Under the pieces are notes generated by a model. That model was not told where the DNA came from, did no database searches, and worked only from the letters and a program-made list of their open reading frames with translations. Below are positions 6,572 to 15,424 of a DNA stretch of 64,000 nucleotides, in pieces. The stretch lies in NCBI GenBank assembly GCA_030684935.1, contig JAUXXH010000031.1, forward strand, positions 30,311 to 94,310, written 5' to 3'. How positions within the stretch are numbered: position 1 is the stretch's first letter; each line of letters starts with the position of its first letter. The DNA comes from Pseudolabrys sp. GTDB lineage: Bacteria; Pseudomonadota; Alphaproteobacteria; Rhizobiales; Xanthobacteraceae. The position numbers and the translations under genes are program-made.

Positions 6572-7583
6572 AGGCGTCGTGATAGGCGCCCTGGACGCTA
6601 CCGCCGGGAACGGGACCGCCGCCCGGCACATGCACCATGTTGCCGATCACCGCCACCGTCTGACCATGCAGTCCGTGACGGGGGATCGCCATTGGCGTCA
6701 GTTCTTCCCAAGTGTCGGTCTTCGGATCGTAGCCTTCGTTGGTGCCGAACACCTTGCCGGTGGCTTCGCCGCCGAACACGATGATCCTGCCGCCGATGTA
6801 GACCGCTGAGACGCCGCTGCGCGGTGTCGGCAGCGGCGCGCGGAATGACCATGCATCGGTCTTGGGGTCGTAGACCGCGTTCAGGCTGGTGTTGAAGTCG
6901 TAGGAATCCATGCGGCCGGCGATGGCGTGGATTTTTCCATCTACAAGCGCCACACCCATGTGGTCGCGCTGTCCGACATAAGGTTGCGTGGCGGTCGAGC
7001 CGCGCATGCCGCCGAGCGTCGTGTACTTGTTGGTCGCCGGATCGTAGATCTCGTGCCACTCCACCGAACGCACGTCGCGGCCGCCAAGCAAGTGGATGAC
7101 CCCATCGACGGTGATCGCCGAGATGGCGCCGCGCGGCCGCGCCAGCGGCGCGATCGGCGCCCACTGGTCGGTTGCGGTGTCATAGACAAAGCACTTGGAG
7201 TGGGGGCAGCGGTTCTGCTCCAGGAAGCCGCCGAAGGTGTAGACCTTGTTGCCGACCGCGGCGCCGGCGACATGGTTGCAGGCAATCGGAAACGGCGCCT
7301 TCAGCGACCAGCTCTTGGCCTTCGAATCGTAGACCTGATGAAAATTGCCGTCGACGCGATGCCGCGCATAGCCGGCGATGCAATGAATTTTGCCCTCGCA
7401 TTCGATCACGGCATGCTCGCCAGTCGCGATCGGCATGCGCGGCTGTTCGACCCAGCGGCCGGGATTGGCCGCCTTCGGCGCCGAACTGACATTGTGCCGC
7501 TGCTTCTCGACCGTGGCGGGAATGGCCGTGATCGACTTGTCGTTCAGGCCGGCGAACAAGGTGTCGGTGGCAGTGTCGCTCAT
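6558..7583 (-). CDS. Kelch-repeat protein
   Basis: A 341-residue protein made of about six kelch blades, each with the hydrophobic-GG-x(n)-Y-D-P-x-T-x-x-W pattern: for example YTFGGFLEQN with VYDTATDQW, HLLGGRD with IYDPATNKY, and VFGGEA with GYDPKTDTW. It would fold as a beta-propeller, probably for protein or carbohydrate binding. There is no signal peptide, so it is likely cytoplasmic. It starts ten bases after the isomerase stop and is the second gene of a two-gene operon with it, suggesting a shared sugar-related role. Substrate unknown. Some kelch propellers are mutarotases or oxidases, but no catalytic site was identified. Confidence 0.85.
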   Translation of the reverse strand: MSDTATDTLFAGLNDKSITAIPATVEKQRHNVSSAPKAANPGRWVEQPRMPIATGEHAVIECEGKIHCIAGYARHRVDGNFHQVYDSKAKSWSLKAPFPIACNHVAGAAVGNKVYTFGGFLEQNRCPHSKCFVYDTATDQWAPIAPLARPRGAISAITVDGVIHLLGGRDVRSVEWHEIYDPATNKYTTLGGMRGSTATQPYVGQRDHMGVALVDGKIHAIAGRMDSYDFNTSLNAVYDPKTDAWSFRAPLPTPRSGVSAVYIGGRIIVFGGEATGKVFGTNEGYDPKTDTWEELTPMAIPRHGLHGQTVAVIGNMVHVPGGGPVPGGSVQGAYHDAFTFD

Positions 7584-7593
7584 GGTCGCTTCC

Positions 7594-8433
7594 TCAAACG
7601 GAGTAGGTGGGCACTGCTTCGTTGAGCAGCTTGCGGGTCAGTTCGACGCCTTCGCGGCAGACGTCATAGGGCGATTGCGCCCACAGATCGGGGTTGGGAG
7701 CCTCGTAGCTCAGGTAGCCGGTGTAGCCTTTCTCGGCCAAGAGCCCGAGCATCTCGCGCCATTTGACTACGCCTTTGCCGGGCGGCAGGCGGTCGGTCGG
7801 GCGGCGGACGCCGACCGACGGATTGGGCGAGACATCGCTGTACTGGAAACAGAAGATTTTATCGGCCGGAATGCTCTCGAAGCTTCTTCCGCCGAATCCG
7901 CTGCGGGTGAAGTGATAGGCATCGATCAGATAGCCGCAGTTCGGCTTGGCCGCGCCTTCGATCAGTTCGGTCAGCACCGGCAGGCTGTTGAGCACGTCGT
8001 GCTGCGAGTTGTACTCGATCGCGAGCTTGAGCTTGTACTCGGCCGCGATGTCGCCGGCCTCCTTGAGATACTTGATCGCGTCCTTGATCGGGCCTTTGAC
8101 CTGGCCGGGCGCGCTCATCAGCGTGTCGCAGCCGAGGGCGACCGCGTTCTCGCAGGACTCGCGGAATACCTTGAACAGACGCTTGCTCTCGTCACCGGTC
8201 TCGAACAGCCAACCGTATTCGACGCCGAGCACGCCGACCGGAATGCCGGACTCGCGGATCAGGTCGAGCACCTGATCGTTGCTCATGCCTTCATCGAAGC
8301 AGCGCTTGAAGTCGGTGCGGCGCAATTCGACCGCGTCGAAGCCGCCTTGTTTGGCGGCATCCAAAGCGGTGGCCAGCGGCGTGGTGTCGATGGTCCAGGT
8401 GTGCAGGGCCAGCCGGCCGAATTTGGCAGTCAT
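7594..8433 (-). CDS. Sugar phosphate isomerase/epimerase (TIM barrel)
   Basis: A 279-residue protein of the AP-endonuclease-2-like TIM-barrel family (IolE, hydroxypyruvate isomerase and D-tagatose epimerase relatives). Seen are an opening ALHTWTIDTTPL strand, FDAVELRR, LAIEYNSQHDVLN (metal-binding Glu), CGYLIDAYHFTRSG (Asp and His ligands), FCFQYSDVSP and the closing GYLSYEAPNP. These are the usual metal-site strands of the family. ATG at 8433 follows GGGAGAG; the open frame beyond has no family match. First gene of an operon with the kelch protein and divergent from eutBC. The substrate cannot be told from the sequence. Confidence 0.87.
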   Translation of the reverse strand: MTAKFGRLALHTWTIDTTPLATALDAAKQGGFDAVELRRTDFKRCFDEGMSNDQVLDLIRESGIPVGVLGVEYGWLFETGDESKRLFKVFRESCENAVALGCDTLMSAPGQVKGPIKDAIKYLKEAGDIAAEYKLKLAIEYNSQHDVLNSLPVLTELIEGAAKPNCGYLIDAYHFTRSGFGGRSFESIPADKIFCFQYSDVSPNPSVGVRRPTDRLPPGKGVVKWREMLGLLAEKGYTGYLSYEAPNPDLWAQSPYDVCREGVELTRKLLNEAVPTYSV

Positions 8434-8587
8434 TTTTTGGCGCTCTCCCGTTCCGGCTACCGTCTTTTTTTGCCCGCTCGTTGACCGTGAAGATGGAGGA
8501 CAATTGGCGGCCAAGCCAGACCCATTTGGCGGCAATTGCCGAATATCTTGCCTCGGAGGCGGGCCTGCGCTGTGCTAATTTCGGCCG

Positions 8588-10003
8588 GTGAAAAACACAG
8601 ATGCGCATCTGGCCAAAGGCCGAACGAAGTACGGCGCCACGATCGGTGCGCACCGCTATGGCTTCGACGATCTGAAGGATCTGCTGGCCAAGGCCTCGCC
8701 GCAGCGCAGCGGCGATCGGCTTGCCGGCTTGGCCGCCGAAAGCCGCGAGGAGCGGGTGGCGGCGCAGTTTGCGCTGGCCGATCTGCCGCTAACCACCTTC
8801 CTGAACGAGGCGGTCGTTCCTTATGAGAGAGACGAGGTCACCCGGCTGATTGTCGACGGCCATGACCGGACGGCGTTCGCGCCGGTGGCCCATCTGACCG
8901 TCGGTGGCTTGCGCGACTGGCTGCTGTCCGACGCGGCGACAACGCCGGTCCTGACCGCCTTGGCGCCCGGCGTCACGCCGGAGATGGCGGCGGCGGTCAG
9001 CAAGATCTGCCGGCTGCAGGATCTGATGGTGGTGGCGGCTAAATGCTCGGTGGTGACGAAATTCCGCAACACCATCGGTCTGCCCGGCGGCCTGTCGGTG
9101 CGGTTGCAGCCCAACCATCCGACCGACGACGCCCGCGGCATCGCCGTCAGCATTCTCGACGGCCTGCTGCTCGGTTCGGGCGACGCCGTGATCGGCATCA
9201 ACCCGGCCACCGACAGCCCGGAGCGGACGCACCGGCTGCTGTCGATGCTGGAAGAGATCAGAACCAGGCTCGACATTCCGACCCAGAGCTGCGTGCTGGC
9301 GCATGTCACCACCACGCTTGAACTGATCCGCAAGGGGTCGCCGGTCGACCTGGTGTTTCAGTCGATCGCCGGCACGCAGGCCGCCAACAAAAGCTTCGGC
9401 ATCGACCTCGCCTTGCTGAAGGAAGCGCGCGAGGCGGCGCTGTCGCTCCAGCGCGGCACGGTCGGTACGAACGTGATGTATTTTGAAACCGGGCAGGGCA
9501 GCGCATTGTCGGCCAATGCGCACCACGGCGTCGACCAGCAGACCATCGAGGCGCGCGCCTATGCGGTGGCGCGCTCGCTCGATCCGTTGCTGGTCAACAC
9601 CGTGGTCGGCTTCATCGGCCCGGAATATCTGTACGACGGCAAGCAGATCACCCGGGCCGGCCTTGAGGATCATTTCTGCGGCAAGCTGATGGGCCTGCCG
9701 ATGGGTGTCGACGTCTGCTACACCAATCACGCCGAGGCCGATCAGGATGACGCGGATGGGTTACTGGCTTTGCTGGTCGCTTCAGGCGTCAACTTCGTCA
9801 TGGGCGTGCCGGGCGCCGACGACGTGATGCTCGGCTATCAGAGCACGTCGTTCCACGATGCGCTGGCGATGCGCGATCTCCTGGGCCGCCGTCCGGCGCC
9901 GGAGTTCGAAGCCTGGCTGCAACGTCAGGGCTTGATGGACGAAGCCAACCGCATCCGTCCGGGCGAATTGCCAGCCCGCTTCCAGGCGCTGTTGCCGGCA
10001 TGA
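8588..10003 (+). CDS. eutB: Ethanolamine ammonia-lyase, large subunit
   Basis: A 471-residue EutB, close to the usual length. With EutC it forms the adenosylcobalamin-dependent lyase that converts ethanolamine to acetaldehyde and ammonia. Recognisable family stretches include KFRNTIGLPGG, LQPNHPTDD, IGINPATDSPE, VFQSIAGTQAANKSFG, YFETGQGSALSANAHHG and VDVCYTNHAEADQDD. GTG at 8588 starts the protein; no better start is visible. The stop overlaps the eutC start (ATGA). No microcompartment shell genes, eutA reactivase or eutR regulator are present nearby, so this is the compartment-free form found in many soil alphaproteobacteria. Confidence 0.95.
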   Translation: MKNTDAHLAKGRTKYGATIGAHRYGFDDLKDLLAKASPQRSGDRLAGLAAESREERVAAQFALADLPLTTFLNEAVVPYERDEVTRLIVDGHDRTAFAPVAHLTVGGLRDWLLSDAATTPVLTALAPGVTPEMAAAVSKICRLQDLMVVAAKCSVVTKFRNTIGLPGGLSVRLQPNHPTDDARGIAVSILDGLLLGSGDAVIGINPATDSPERTHRLLSMLEEIRTRLDIPTQSCVLAHVTTTLELIRKGSPVDLVFQSIAGTQAANKSFGIDLALLKEAREAALSLQRGTVGTNVMYFETGQGSALSANAHHGVDQQTIEARAYAVARSLDPLLVNTVVGFIGPEYLYDGKQITRAGLEDHFCGKLMGLPMGVDVCYTNHAEADQDDADGLLALLVASGVNFVMGVPGADDVMLGYQSTSFHDALAMRDLLGRRPAPEFEAWLQRQGLMDEANRIRPGELPARFQALLPA

Positions 10004-10782
10004 GCGACGAACTCCTTCCGGTGTCGCCCGCCGATGACGACGCGCTGTGGGTGCGCCTGCGCAAGCTGACCGCGGCGCGCATTGGCTTGAAGCGCTCGGG
10101 GGCGTCGCTGGCGACCGCCCCGCTGCTCGCGTTTCAGCTGGCGCATGCGCAGGCGCGCGATGCGGTGCATCAACCGCTGGATTTGGAGCAACTGGCCGCC
10201 GATCTCGCCGGCTTCGGTTTGCCGGTGCTCGACGTCGCCAGCAAAGTCGAGGACACCCAGACGTACCTGATGCGGCCCGATCTTGGCCGTACGCTGGCGC
10301 CGGACGCGGCCGTCCGACTTGCGCCGCAGACCGGCGCTTGTGATCTTTCCATCGTCATCACCGGTGGCCTGTCGGCACGGGCGGTGCAGTCGCATGCGGC
10401 GCCGGTGCTTAAGGCGCTGCTGCCGCTGTTGCGTAAGGAAAGTTGGCGCATCGCGCCGCTGGTTCTGGTGCGCTACGGCCGCGTTGCCATCGGCGATGCC
10501 ATTGCAGGGGCGCTGAATGCGGATATCGCGCTGGTGCTGATCGGCGAGCGACCGGGCCTCAGCGCGCCGGACAGCATGGGCGTCTATCTCACCTGGCAAC
10601 CGGGCGCCGACACGACCGATGCTGACCGAAACTGCATCTCCAATATCCGACCCGAGGGCATTGGCTATGCTGACGCCGCCTTCAAGATCGGCCATCTGCT
10701 GAAGGCGATGCGAGAACGCCGGCTGTCCGGCATCCGGCTCAAGGACGATTCCGACCGGCTGCTTCTGGGCAGCACCGATTAG
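10000..10782 (+). CDS. eutC: Ethanolamine ammonia-lyase, small subunit
   Basis: A 260-residue EutC, the cobalamin-binding small subunit. Family signatures seen are LRKLTAARIGLKRSG near the N-terminus, FQLAHAQARDAVHQPL, DLSIVITGGLSARAVQ, LIGERPGLSAPDSMGVYLT and NCISNIRPEGIGY. ATG at 10000 overlaps the eutB stop by four bases, giving translational coupling. Downstream lies a converging SET-domain gene three bases after the stop. Acetaldehyde produced would need an aldehyde dehydrogenase encoded elsewhere; none is adjacent. Confidence 0.95.
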   Translation: MSDELLPVSPADDDALWVRLRKLTAARIGLKRSGASLATAPLLAFQLAHAQARDAVHQPLDLEQLAADLAGFGLPVLDVASKVEDTQTYLMRPDLGRTLAPDAAVRLAPQTGACDLSIVITGGLSARAVQSHAAPVLKALLPLLRKESWRIAPLVLVRYGRVAIGDAIAGALNADIALVLIGERPGLSAPDSMGVYLTWQPGADTTDADRNCISNIRPEGIGYADAAFKIGHLLKAMRERRLSGIRLKDDSDRLLLGSTD

Positions 10783-10785
10783 CGT

Positions 10786-11160
10786 CTACTTTTCTTTTAG
10801 AAAAGATGCGCACAGTACCGGGTCGAATTCACGGTAATTATTGGTGATCTCGGTGCCCTTGGGGATGCGGCGGTTGGCAATGCTGTAGCCGGCGCGCCAG
10901 AATGTATTGGCGTCGTCGGAGTGATTGATGTGGCGGTCGTTGTCGACGGTAAACAGAACTTCGCCGTCGACGCGGTAACCGTACAGCTTGAGAAAATCGC
11001 GGGCAGGCTTCGGCAGGCGCGCGAACTGCTTCGGCGAGTAGCAGCGGTCATAGCCTTCGACGAAGCGCCAGATCTTCTTGCCCTTGGGAATGGTCTCGCC
11101 GGCAAACAGGCCGAGGCCGTGGATCGGGCTGCGGTCGACATAGGTTTTGACGAGAAGCAT
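10786..11160 (-). CDS. SET domain-containing protein
   Basis: A 124-residue protein consisting of little more than a SET methyltransferase core: GLGLFA (residues 15-20), NHSDDANT (79-86) that forms part of the S-adenosylmethionine pocket, and EITNNYREFD (104-113). Bacterial small SET proteins are putative protein lysine methyltransferases with unknown substrates. The length is short but all three core motifs are present. ATG at 11160 is the first start after a stop-rich region. It is separated by 67 bases from the next minus-strand gene and may be transcribed after it. Converges with eutC. Confidence 0.87.
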   Translation of the reverse strand: MLLVKTYVDRSPIHGLGLFAGETIPKGKKIWRFVEGYDRCYSPKQFARLPKPARDFLKLYGYRVDGEVLFTVDNDRHINHSDDANTFWRAGYSIANRRIPKGTEITNNYREFDPVLCASFLKEK

Positions 11161-11227
11161 GGCGGGGATACATCCGGTGTGCGGTTCTGCACTGAGATGT
11201 ATCCCCGATTCGCGGGCGCGGCGCCGC

Positions 11228-11905
11228 CTAAAGCTTGATTTCGCTCACAACGATGAGGTTGGCCGAGTCGACCACCAGCAGCCGGCCGTCGGCCTTGAGG
11301 TATTTGTAGCGGGCGCCCATCGGGATCGCCTTCTGCACGTCGTCCGAAAACGCCACCAGCGGCAGGTCGTTGGTGACGAAATTGGCGACGCCAAGGTTCT
11401 TCAGGTCGCCTTGCGCATTCGGCGCGTTGGCGACGCTGGCGACGATCAGTTTCTTCTGGTCGTCGCTGATCCGGAACGCCCATGCGGTGGTCGACAATTT
11501 GTCGAGCGCGGCATTCTCCGGCGAAATGGTCGACGGGGTGGTCTGGCGGGTCGAGCCCATTGGCGCCTTCGGGCCTTCAGCATTGTCGGTCGTGGCGGCC
11601 TGGGCGGGGCCGACTGCCGCGGGCGCGAGCTGATCGGCGATGGGCGCCTGCGGCTGGCTCTGCCCGGGCGCCGGCGTGGTGCCGTCCGGCGCGGTGGAGG
11701 TGGATTGCGGCTGCGGCTGGGCCGGGAAACTCTGCTTTTGCGACTCCTGTACCGTATCCTGCGCCGGCGCGGCCTTGTTGGCCGAGTCGGACTGAGCCGG
11801 CGTCATCTCCTTCGATTCCGTCGGAGCTTTGGTGTCCTGCGCGGAGGCCGCCCCCGTCGCCAGCAAAAACACGGCAATAGCGCCTCCGCACATCGTCTTG
11901 CGCAT
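11228..11905 (-). CDS. Secreted hypothetical protein with low-complexity region
   Basis: A 225-residue protein with a signal peptide (residues 1-22, cleaved at ASA), a long Pro/Gln/Ala/Ser-rich disordered region (about 25-125), and a folded C-terminal domain of about 95 residues containing FRISDDQKKLIVAS, TNDLPLVAFSDDVQKAIP, KYLKADGRLLVVDS and a final NLIVVSEI. The C-terminal part resembles small periplasmic DUF1236-type domains of Rhizobiales, though I am not sure of the family. ATG at 11905 begins the signal peptide after GGGGAG. Function unknown; probably periplasmic. Confidence 0.75.
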   Translation of the reverse strand: MRKTMCGGAIAVFLLATGAASAQDTKAPTESKEMTPAQSDSANKAAPAQDTVQESQKQSFPAQPQPQSTSTAPDGTTPAPGQSQPQAPIADQLAPAAVGPAQAATTDNAEGPKAPMGSTRQTTPSTISPENAALDKLSTTAWAFRISDDQKKLIVASVANAPNAQGDLKNLGVANFVTNDLPLVAFSDDVQKAIPMGARYKYLKADGRLLVVDSANLIVVSEIKL

Positions 11906-12011
11906 GGTCGTCTCCCCTGTGAGTTCCAGTTCCAACGCGTGAAGCCCGAATCCGTTGCATCGTTTTTGTGCGGCCGTTAGACGAAGGCAGGGCAGGTATC
12001 GGGAAGACGCC

Positions 12012-13298
12012 ATGGCGAGAGCGAAGGTCTCGATCGCAACTGGATTGCTGGTGACTTTGTTGCTGGCGCCAGCGCAGGCGCAATTGCGCGGCCATGGCGG
12101 GCCGGTGAAGGCGCTTGCGGTATCCGCCGACGGCGCCACCGCGATGTCGGGCAGCTTCGACACCTCGGCCATCGTCTGGTCGCTGGCGCGCAATTCGGCC
12201 GAGCAGGTGCTGCGCTTCCATGAAAGCGCCGTGAATGCGGTCGCGATGGTGCCGGACGGCGGGCTGGTCACCGGCGGCGAGGACGGCAAGATCGCCATGT
12301 GGCGGCCGGGTGTCGCGCAGCCCCATACCGTGTTCACCGGCCACACCGCGCCGATTGCGGCGCTGGCGGTGTCGCCGGACGGCAAGCGCATCGCCTCCGC
12401 CTCCTGGGACCGCACCGTGCGCGTCTGGCCGGTCGACGGTGGCGCGCCGCAGGTGCTGGAAGGTCATCAGCAGAACGTCAACGGCGTCGCCTTCACGCCC
12501 GATGGCAAATCGGTCGTCAGCGTCAGCCACGACCCGCAACTGCGCATCTGGCCGCTTGGCGGCGGACAGACCATCATCGTCACGCTGCCGACGCCGCTGA
12601 ATGCGGTGGCGGTGTCGCGCGACGGTGAGATCGTCGCCGGCGGCGCCGACGGCCGCGTGTTCTTCTTTTCGGCTTTGGGCGAGCCGCGCGGCGATTTCGC
12701 CGCCACCGACACGCCGCTGATATCTGTCGCGATCACCAATGATGGCCGACTGATCGCCGCCTCCGGCATTCGCGGTTCGGTCGCCATCGTCGACCGCGTG
12801 GCGCGGACGCTGACCCGCACGCTGGTTGGCCCCGGCCTGCCGGTCTGGGCGGCGGCATTCCTGCCCGATAATGAGACGCTGGTCACCGGCGGCACCGACC
12901 GCATGGTGCGCCGCTGGAACGCGGTCACCGGCGATCACATCGGCGCGGTGGCGATGGCGGCCGCCGACGATCCCCTGGCGGAACATGCCGGCGATCGCGG
13001 CGCCGAGGTCTACCGCGCCTGCATCGCCTGCCACACCCTGACGCCCGACGCCGGCAACCGCGCCGGGCCTACGCTGCACGGCATTTTCGGCCGCCGCATC
13101 GCCAGCCTCGAGGGGTATCGCTTCTCGGATGCACTGAAGAAACTCGACATCGTCTGGACGCCGGAAACGGTCTCGAAGCTGTTCGAGGTCGGGCCGATGG
13201 CATACACGCCCGGCACCAAGATGCCGGAACAACGCATCGGTTCGGCCGAAGACCGCGCCGCGCTGGTGGAATTCCTCAAGAAGACGACGACCAAATAG
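12012..13298 (+). CDS. WD40 beta-propeller fused to a class I cytochrome c
   Basis: A 428-residue exported protein. A signal peptide (residues 1-24) is followed by about seven WD40-type blades (roughly 25-320; for example HTAPIAALAVSPDGKRIASASWD and TDRMVRRWN) and a C-terminal cytochrome c domain with heme motif CIACH (C337, C340, H341), the GPTLHGIFGR loop typical of cytochrome c2, and distal ligand M404 in GTKMPEQR. It would sit in the periplasm and carry electrons while the propeller binds a partner. ATG at 12012 starts the signal peptide. The gene converges on the formate dehydrogenase accessory gene at 13302, four bases away. An electron-transfer link with the dehydrogenase is inferred from location. 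Confidence 0.88.
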   Translation: MARAKVSIATGLLVTLLLAPAQAQLRGHGGPVKALAVSADGATAMSGSFDTSAIVWSLARNSAEQVLRFHESAVNAVAMVPDGGLVTGGEDGKIAMWRPGVAQPHTVFTGHTAPIAALAVSPDGKRIASASWDRTVRVWPVDGGAPQVLEGHQQNVNGVAFTPDGKSVVSVSHDPQLRIWPLGGGQTIIVTLPTPLNAVAVSRDGEIVAGGADGRVFFFSALGEPRGDFAATDTPLISVAITNDGRLIAASGIRGSVAIVDRVARTLTRTLVGPGLPVWAAAFLPDNETLVTGGTDRMVRRWNAVTGDHIGAVAMAAADDPLAEHAGDRGAEVYRACIACHTLTPDAGNRAGPTLHGIFGRRIASLEGYRFSDALKKLDIVWTPETVSKLFEVGPMAYTPGTKMPEQRIGSAEDRAALVEFLKKTTTK

Positions 13299-13301
13299 AC
13301 G

Positions 13302-15329
13302 TCAGCTCTTGCTGTCGTGTTCGGCCTTGAGACGCTCGCGCTCGCGCAGATAATCGTCGGTGGTGCGTGGGCTCGGCCGCGGCGCGGCGTAGGGGTCGAA
13401 ATCGGATTCGGTCATCACCGCCACGCGGCAGTCGTCGCACATCTTGATGACATCGAGGCGCTGCGCCGAGCCCTTGAACATCCAGTGCTTGCCTTCGAGT
13501 TTGGCCAGTACGCGCTCGACCGAACTCTTGACGCCGAACGGCTTGCTGCAGCGGATACAGGCGAACGGCTCTTCCTGCTTGATCACCCGCGCCGACGCGG
13601 TGGCGGCGCGGAAGTCGATCTGCGGCGTCAGGCTGATGACCTTCTCCGGGCAGGTCGACGCGCACAGGCCGCATTGCACGCAGGCGTCCTCGGCAAAGCG
13701 CAGCGTCGGCCGCTCCGGATCGTCGGACAGCGCGCCGGTCGGGCAGGCGGAGACGCAGGACAGGCACAGCGTGCAGCCGGCGACATTGATGTTGAGGGTT
13801 CCAAACGGCGCGCCGGCGGGCAGAGGGACGATGTCCACCGGCGTGGGTGCCGCGCGCTGCAGTTCGCGCAGCGCCAGCCGCATCACGTCGCGCTTGCCGC
13901 CGACCGGGGCAAAGCTCGCCGGCCGCGGTGCGCCATCAGCCGGTGCAATCGCGCGCAGCTGCGCGCCGAGCGCATCCGGATCGTCGGTCTCGATCTTGCC
14001 GGCGCGGCCGGTGCCGAAGCCGAGGCCGGAGAGGATCGGTTCAGCCAGCGCCAGCGTCTGGTTCAGGCCAGTGATGTCGTGGCGCGCCTTGCCACGCAGC
14101 AGGAAATGCAGGCCGGTGGCGCCATAGGCAAAGGCCGCCGCAATCGCCTCGAGACCGACCTGGGTGATCTCATTGACGGCAACCGGCAACACGTTGGCCG
14201 GCAGCCCGTCGCCGTGACGGGCGAGCGCGTCGATCAGCTCGGCGCCGTGCGTCTCGTCATGCAGCAGCACCACCGCATGCGCGCCACCGGCTTCGCGATA
14301 TGTTGAGAGCATCGTGCGCAGCTTGCGCATCAGCGCATCGGCGGGGGGCAGCGCATAGGCGGCGGCACCCGTCGGGCAGGCGGCGGCGCACTGGCCGCAG
14401 CCGGCGCAGATTTGCGGATCGATGGCGACATGATTGCCGGCCGGCGTGATCGCGCCGGTTGGGCACAGGTCAAGGCAACGGCGGCAGCCGACGATTTTGG
14501 AGCGCGAATGGGCGCACAGGTCCTCGGTGAACTTGATGTAGCGCGGCTTGTCGAAGGTGCCGACCATGTCGCGCGCCTTCAGCACCGCGCGCAGCACCGC
14601 CGCCGGATCGCCCGGATCGGCGCGCAGATAGCCGTCGCGCAGGTCGGCGGCCGGAAACAGCGCCGGATTGCCGGAGATGTCGAGGATCAGATCGCAGCGC
14701 GACACCGCGCCGTTGCGCGGCGTGCCGAACACCAGCCGATCGCGCGACGACGGCGCCGGGGCGGCGTAATTGTCGATGACGAGTTCGAAGGCGCCGAGAT
14801 AACCGCGCGCCGATTTGGCGGTGCCGCGCACGACGGGAAATTCAGTGACGCGCTGTGGCGATACAGTATCCGGCCGCGTCAGCAGCACGGTGACGTCGAG
14901 GTGTTCCTTGAGCAATGCGGCCGCTTCCAGTGCCTGCTCGTCGCGCCCGTAAACCAGGATTACGCCTTCGCTGTTCATCGTGACGAAGGGAATTTCCGGC
15001 AGCGGCTCGGCGGCAGCGGCGAGCAGGGCCGCCATTTTCGGGCCGGCTTTGGCCGCATCGGTCGACCAGCCGCCGGTTTCGCGCACATTGGCGAAGGTGA
15101 GGGTGGCGCGGTCGCCGGCGACTTCGGCAAACAGTGGTGCTTCCTGTGTGCAGGCGACCGTCAGCGGCGTTCCCGCCGCCGCAATGGTGCGAAAGCGGTC
15201 GAGCTGATCGCGACACAGATACCGCGCCGTCTCCACGGTCGCGCCCTTGCAGCCGCGGCCGATTGCGCCGGCGTCGATCGCCATGGTGTCTTCGCAAGAA
15301 CACACCAATATGGTCCGCTTTTCCGTCAT
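13302..15329 (-). CDS. Multi-cluster 4Fe-4S ferredoxin protein of the formate dehydrogenase locus
   Basis: A 675-residue cytoplasmic iron-sulfur protein. The N-terminal part (1-260) begins TILVCSCEDTM and contains a Cys-based region resembling heterodisulfide-reductase-like proteins. Two ferredoxin modules follow: CRRCLDLCP with CAGCGQCAAACP, and CTLCLSCVSACP with CVQCGLCASTCP. The C-terminal end carries further Cys pairs, CIRC and CDDC. Such proteins recur beside FDH-N-type dehydrogenases in Bradyrhizobium-like genomes; a role in electron transfer to or maturation of the enzyme is inferred. ATG at 15329. It is divergent from the accessory operon with a 95-base shared upstream region. Confidence 0.87.
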   Translation of the reverse strand: MTEKRTILVCSCEDTMAIDAGAIGRGCKGATVETARYLCRDQLDRFRTIAAAGTPLTVACTQEAPLFAEVAGDRATLTFANVRETGGWSTDAAKAGPKMAALLAAAAEPLPEIPFVTMNSEGVILVYGRDEQALEAAALLKEHLDVTVLLTRPDTVSPQRVTEFPVVRGTAKSARGYLGAFELVIDNYAAPAPSSRDRLVFGTPRNGAVSRCDLILDISGNPALFPAADLRDGYLRADPGDPAAVLRAVLKARDMVGTFDKPRYIKFTEDLCAHSRSKIVGCRRCLDLCPTGAITPAGNHVAIDPQICAGCGQCAAACPTGAAAYALPPADALMRKLRTMLSTYREAGGAHAVVLLHDETHGAELIDALARHGDGLPANVLPVAVNEITQVGLEAIAAAFAYGATGLHFLLRGKARHDITGLNQTLALAEPILSGLGFGTGRAGKIETDDPDALGAQLRAIAPADGAPRPASFAPVGGKRDVMRLALRELQRAAPTPVDIVPLPAGAPFGTLNINVAGCTLCLSCVSACPTGALSDDPERPTLRFAEDACVQCGLCASTCPEKVISLTPQIDFRAATASARVIKQEEPFACIRCSKPFGVKSSVERVLAKLEGKHWMFKGSAQRLDVIKMCDDCRVAVMTESDFDPYAAPRPSPRTTDDYLRERERLKAEHDSKS

Positions 15330-15424
15330 CCCGCTCCCGATAAGACCTGCGGCCTTGCCCCCCGGCTGGCCGCGACCAAACTAGGTTATAGTTATCCCAA
15401 AGAAAAAGTACTAATCGAGGCGCA

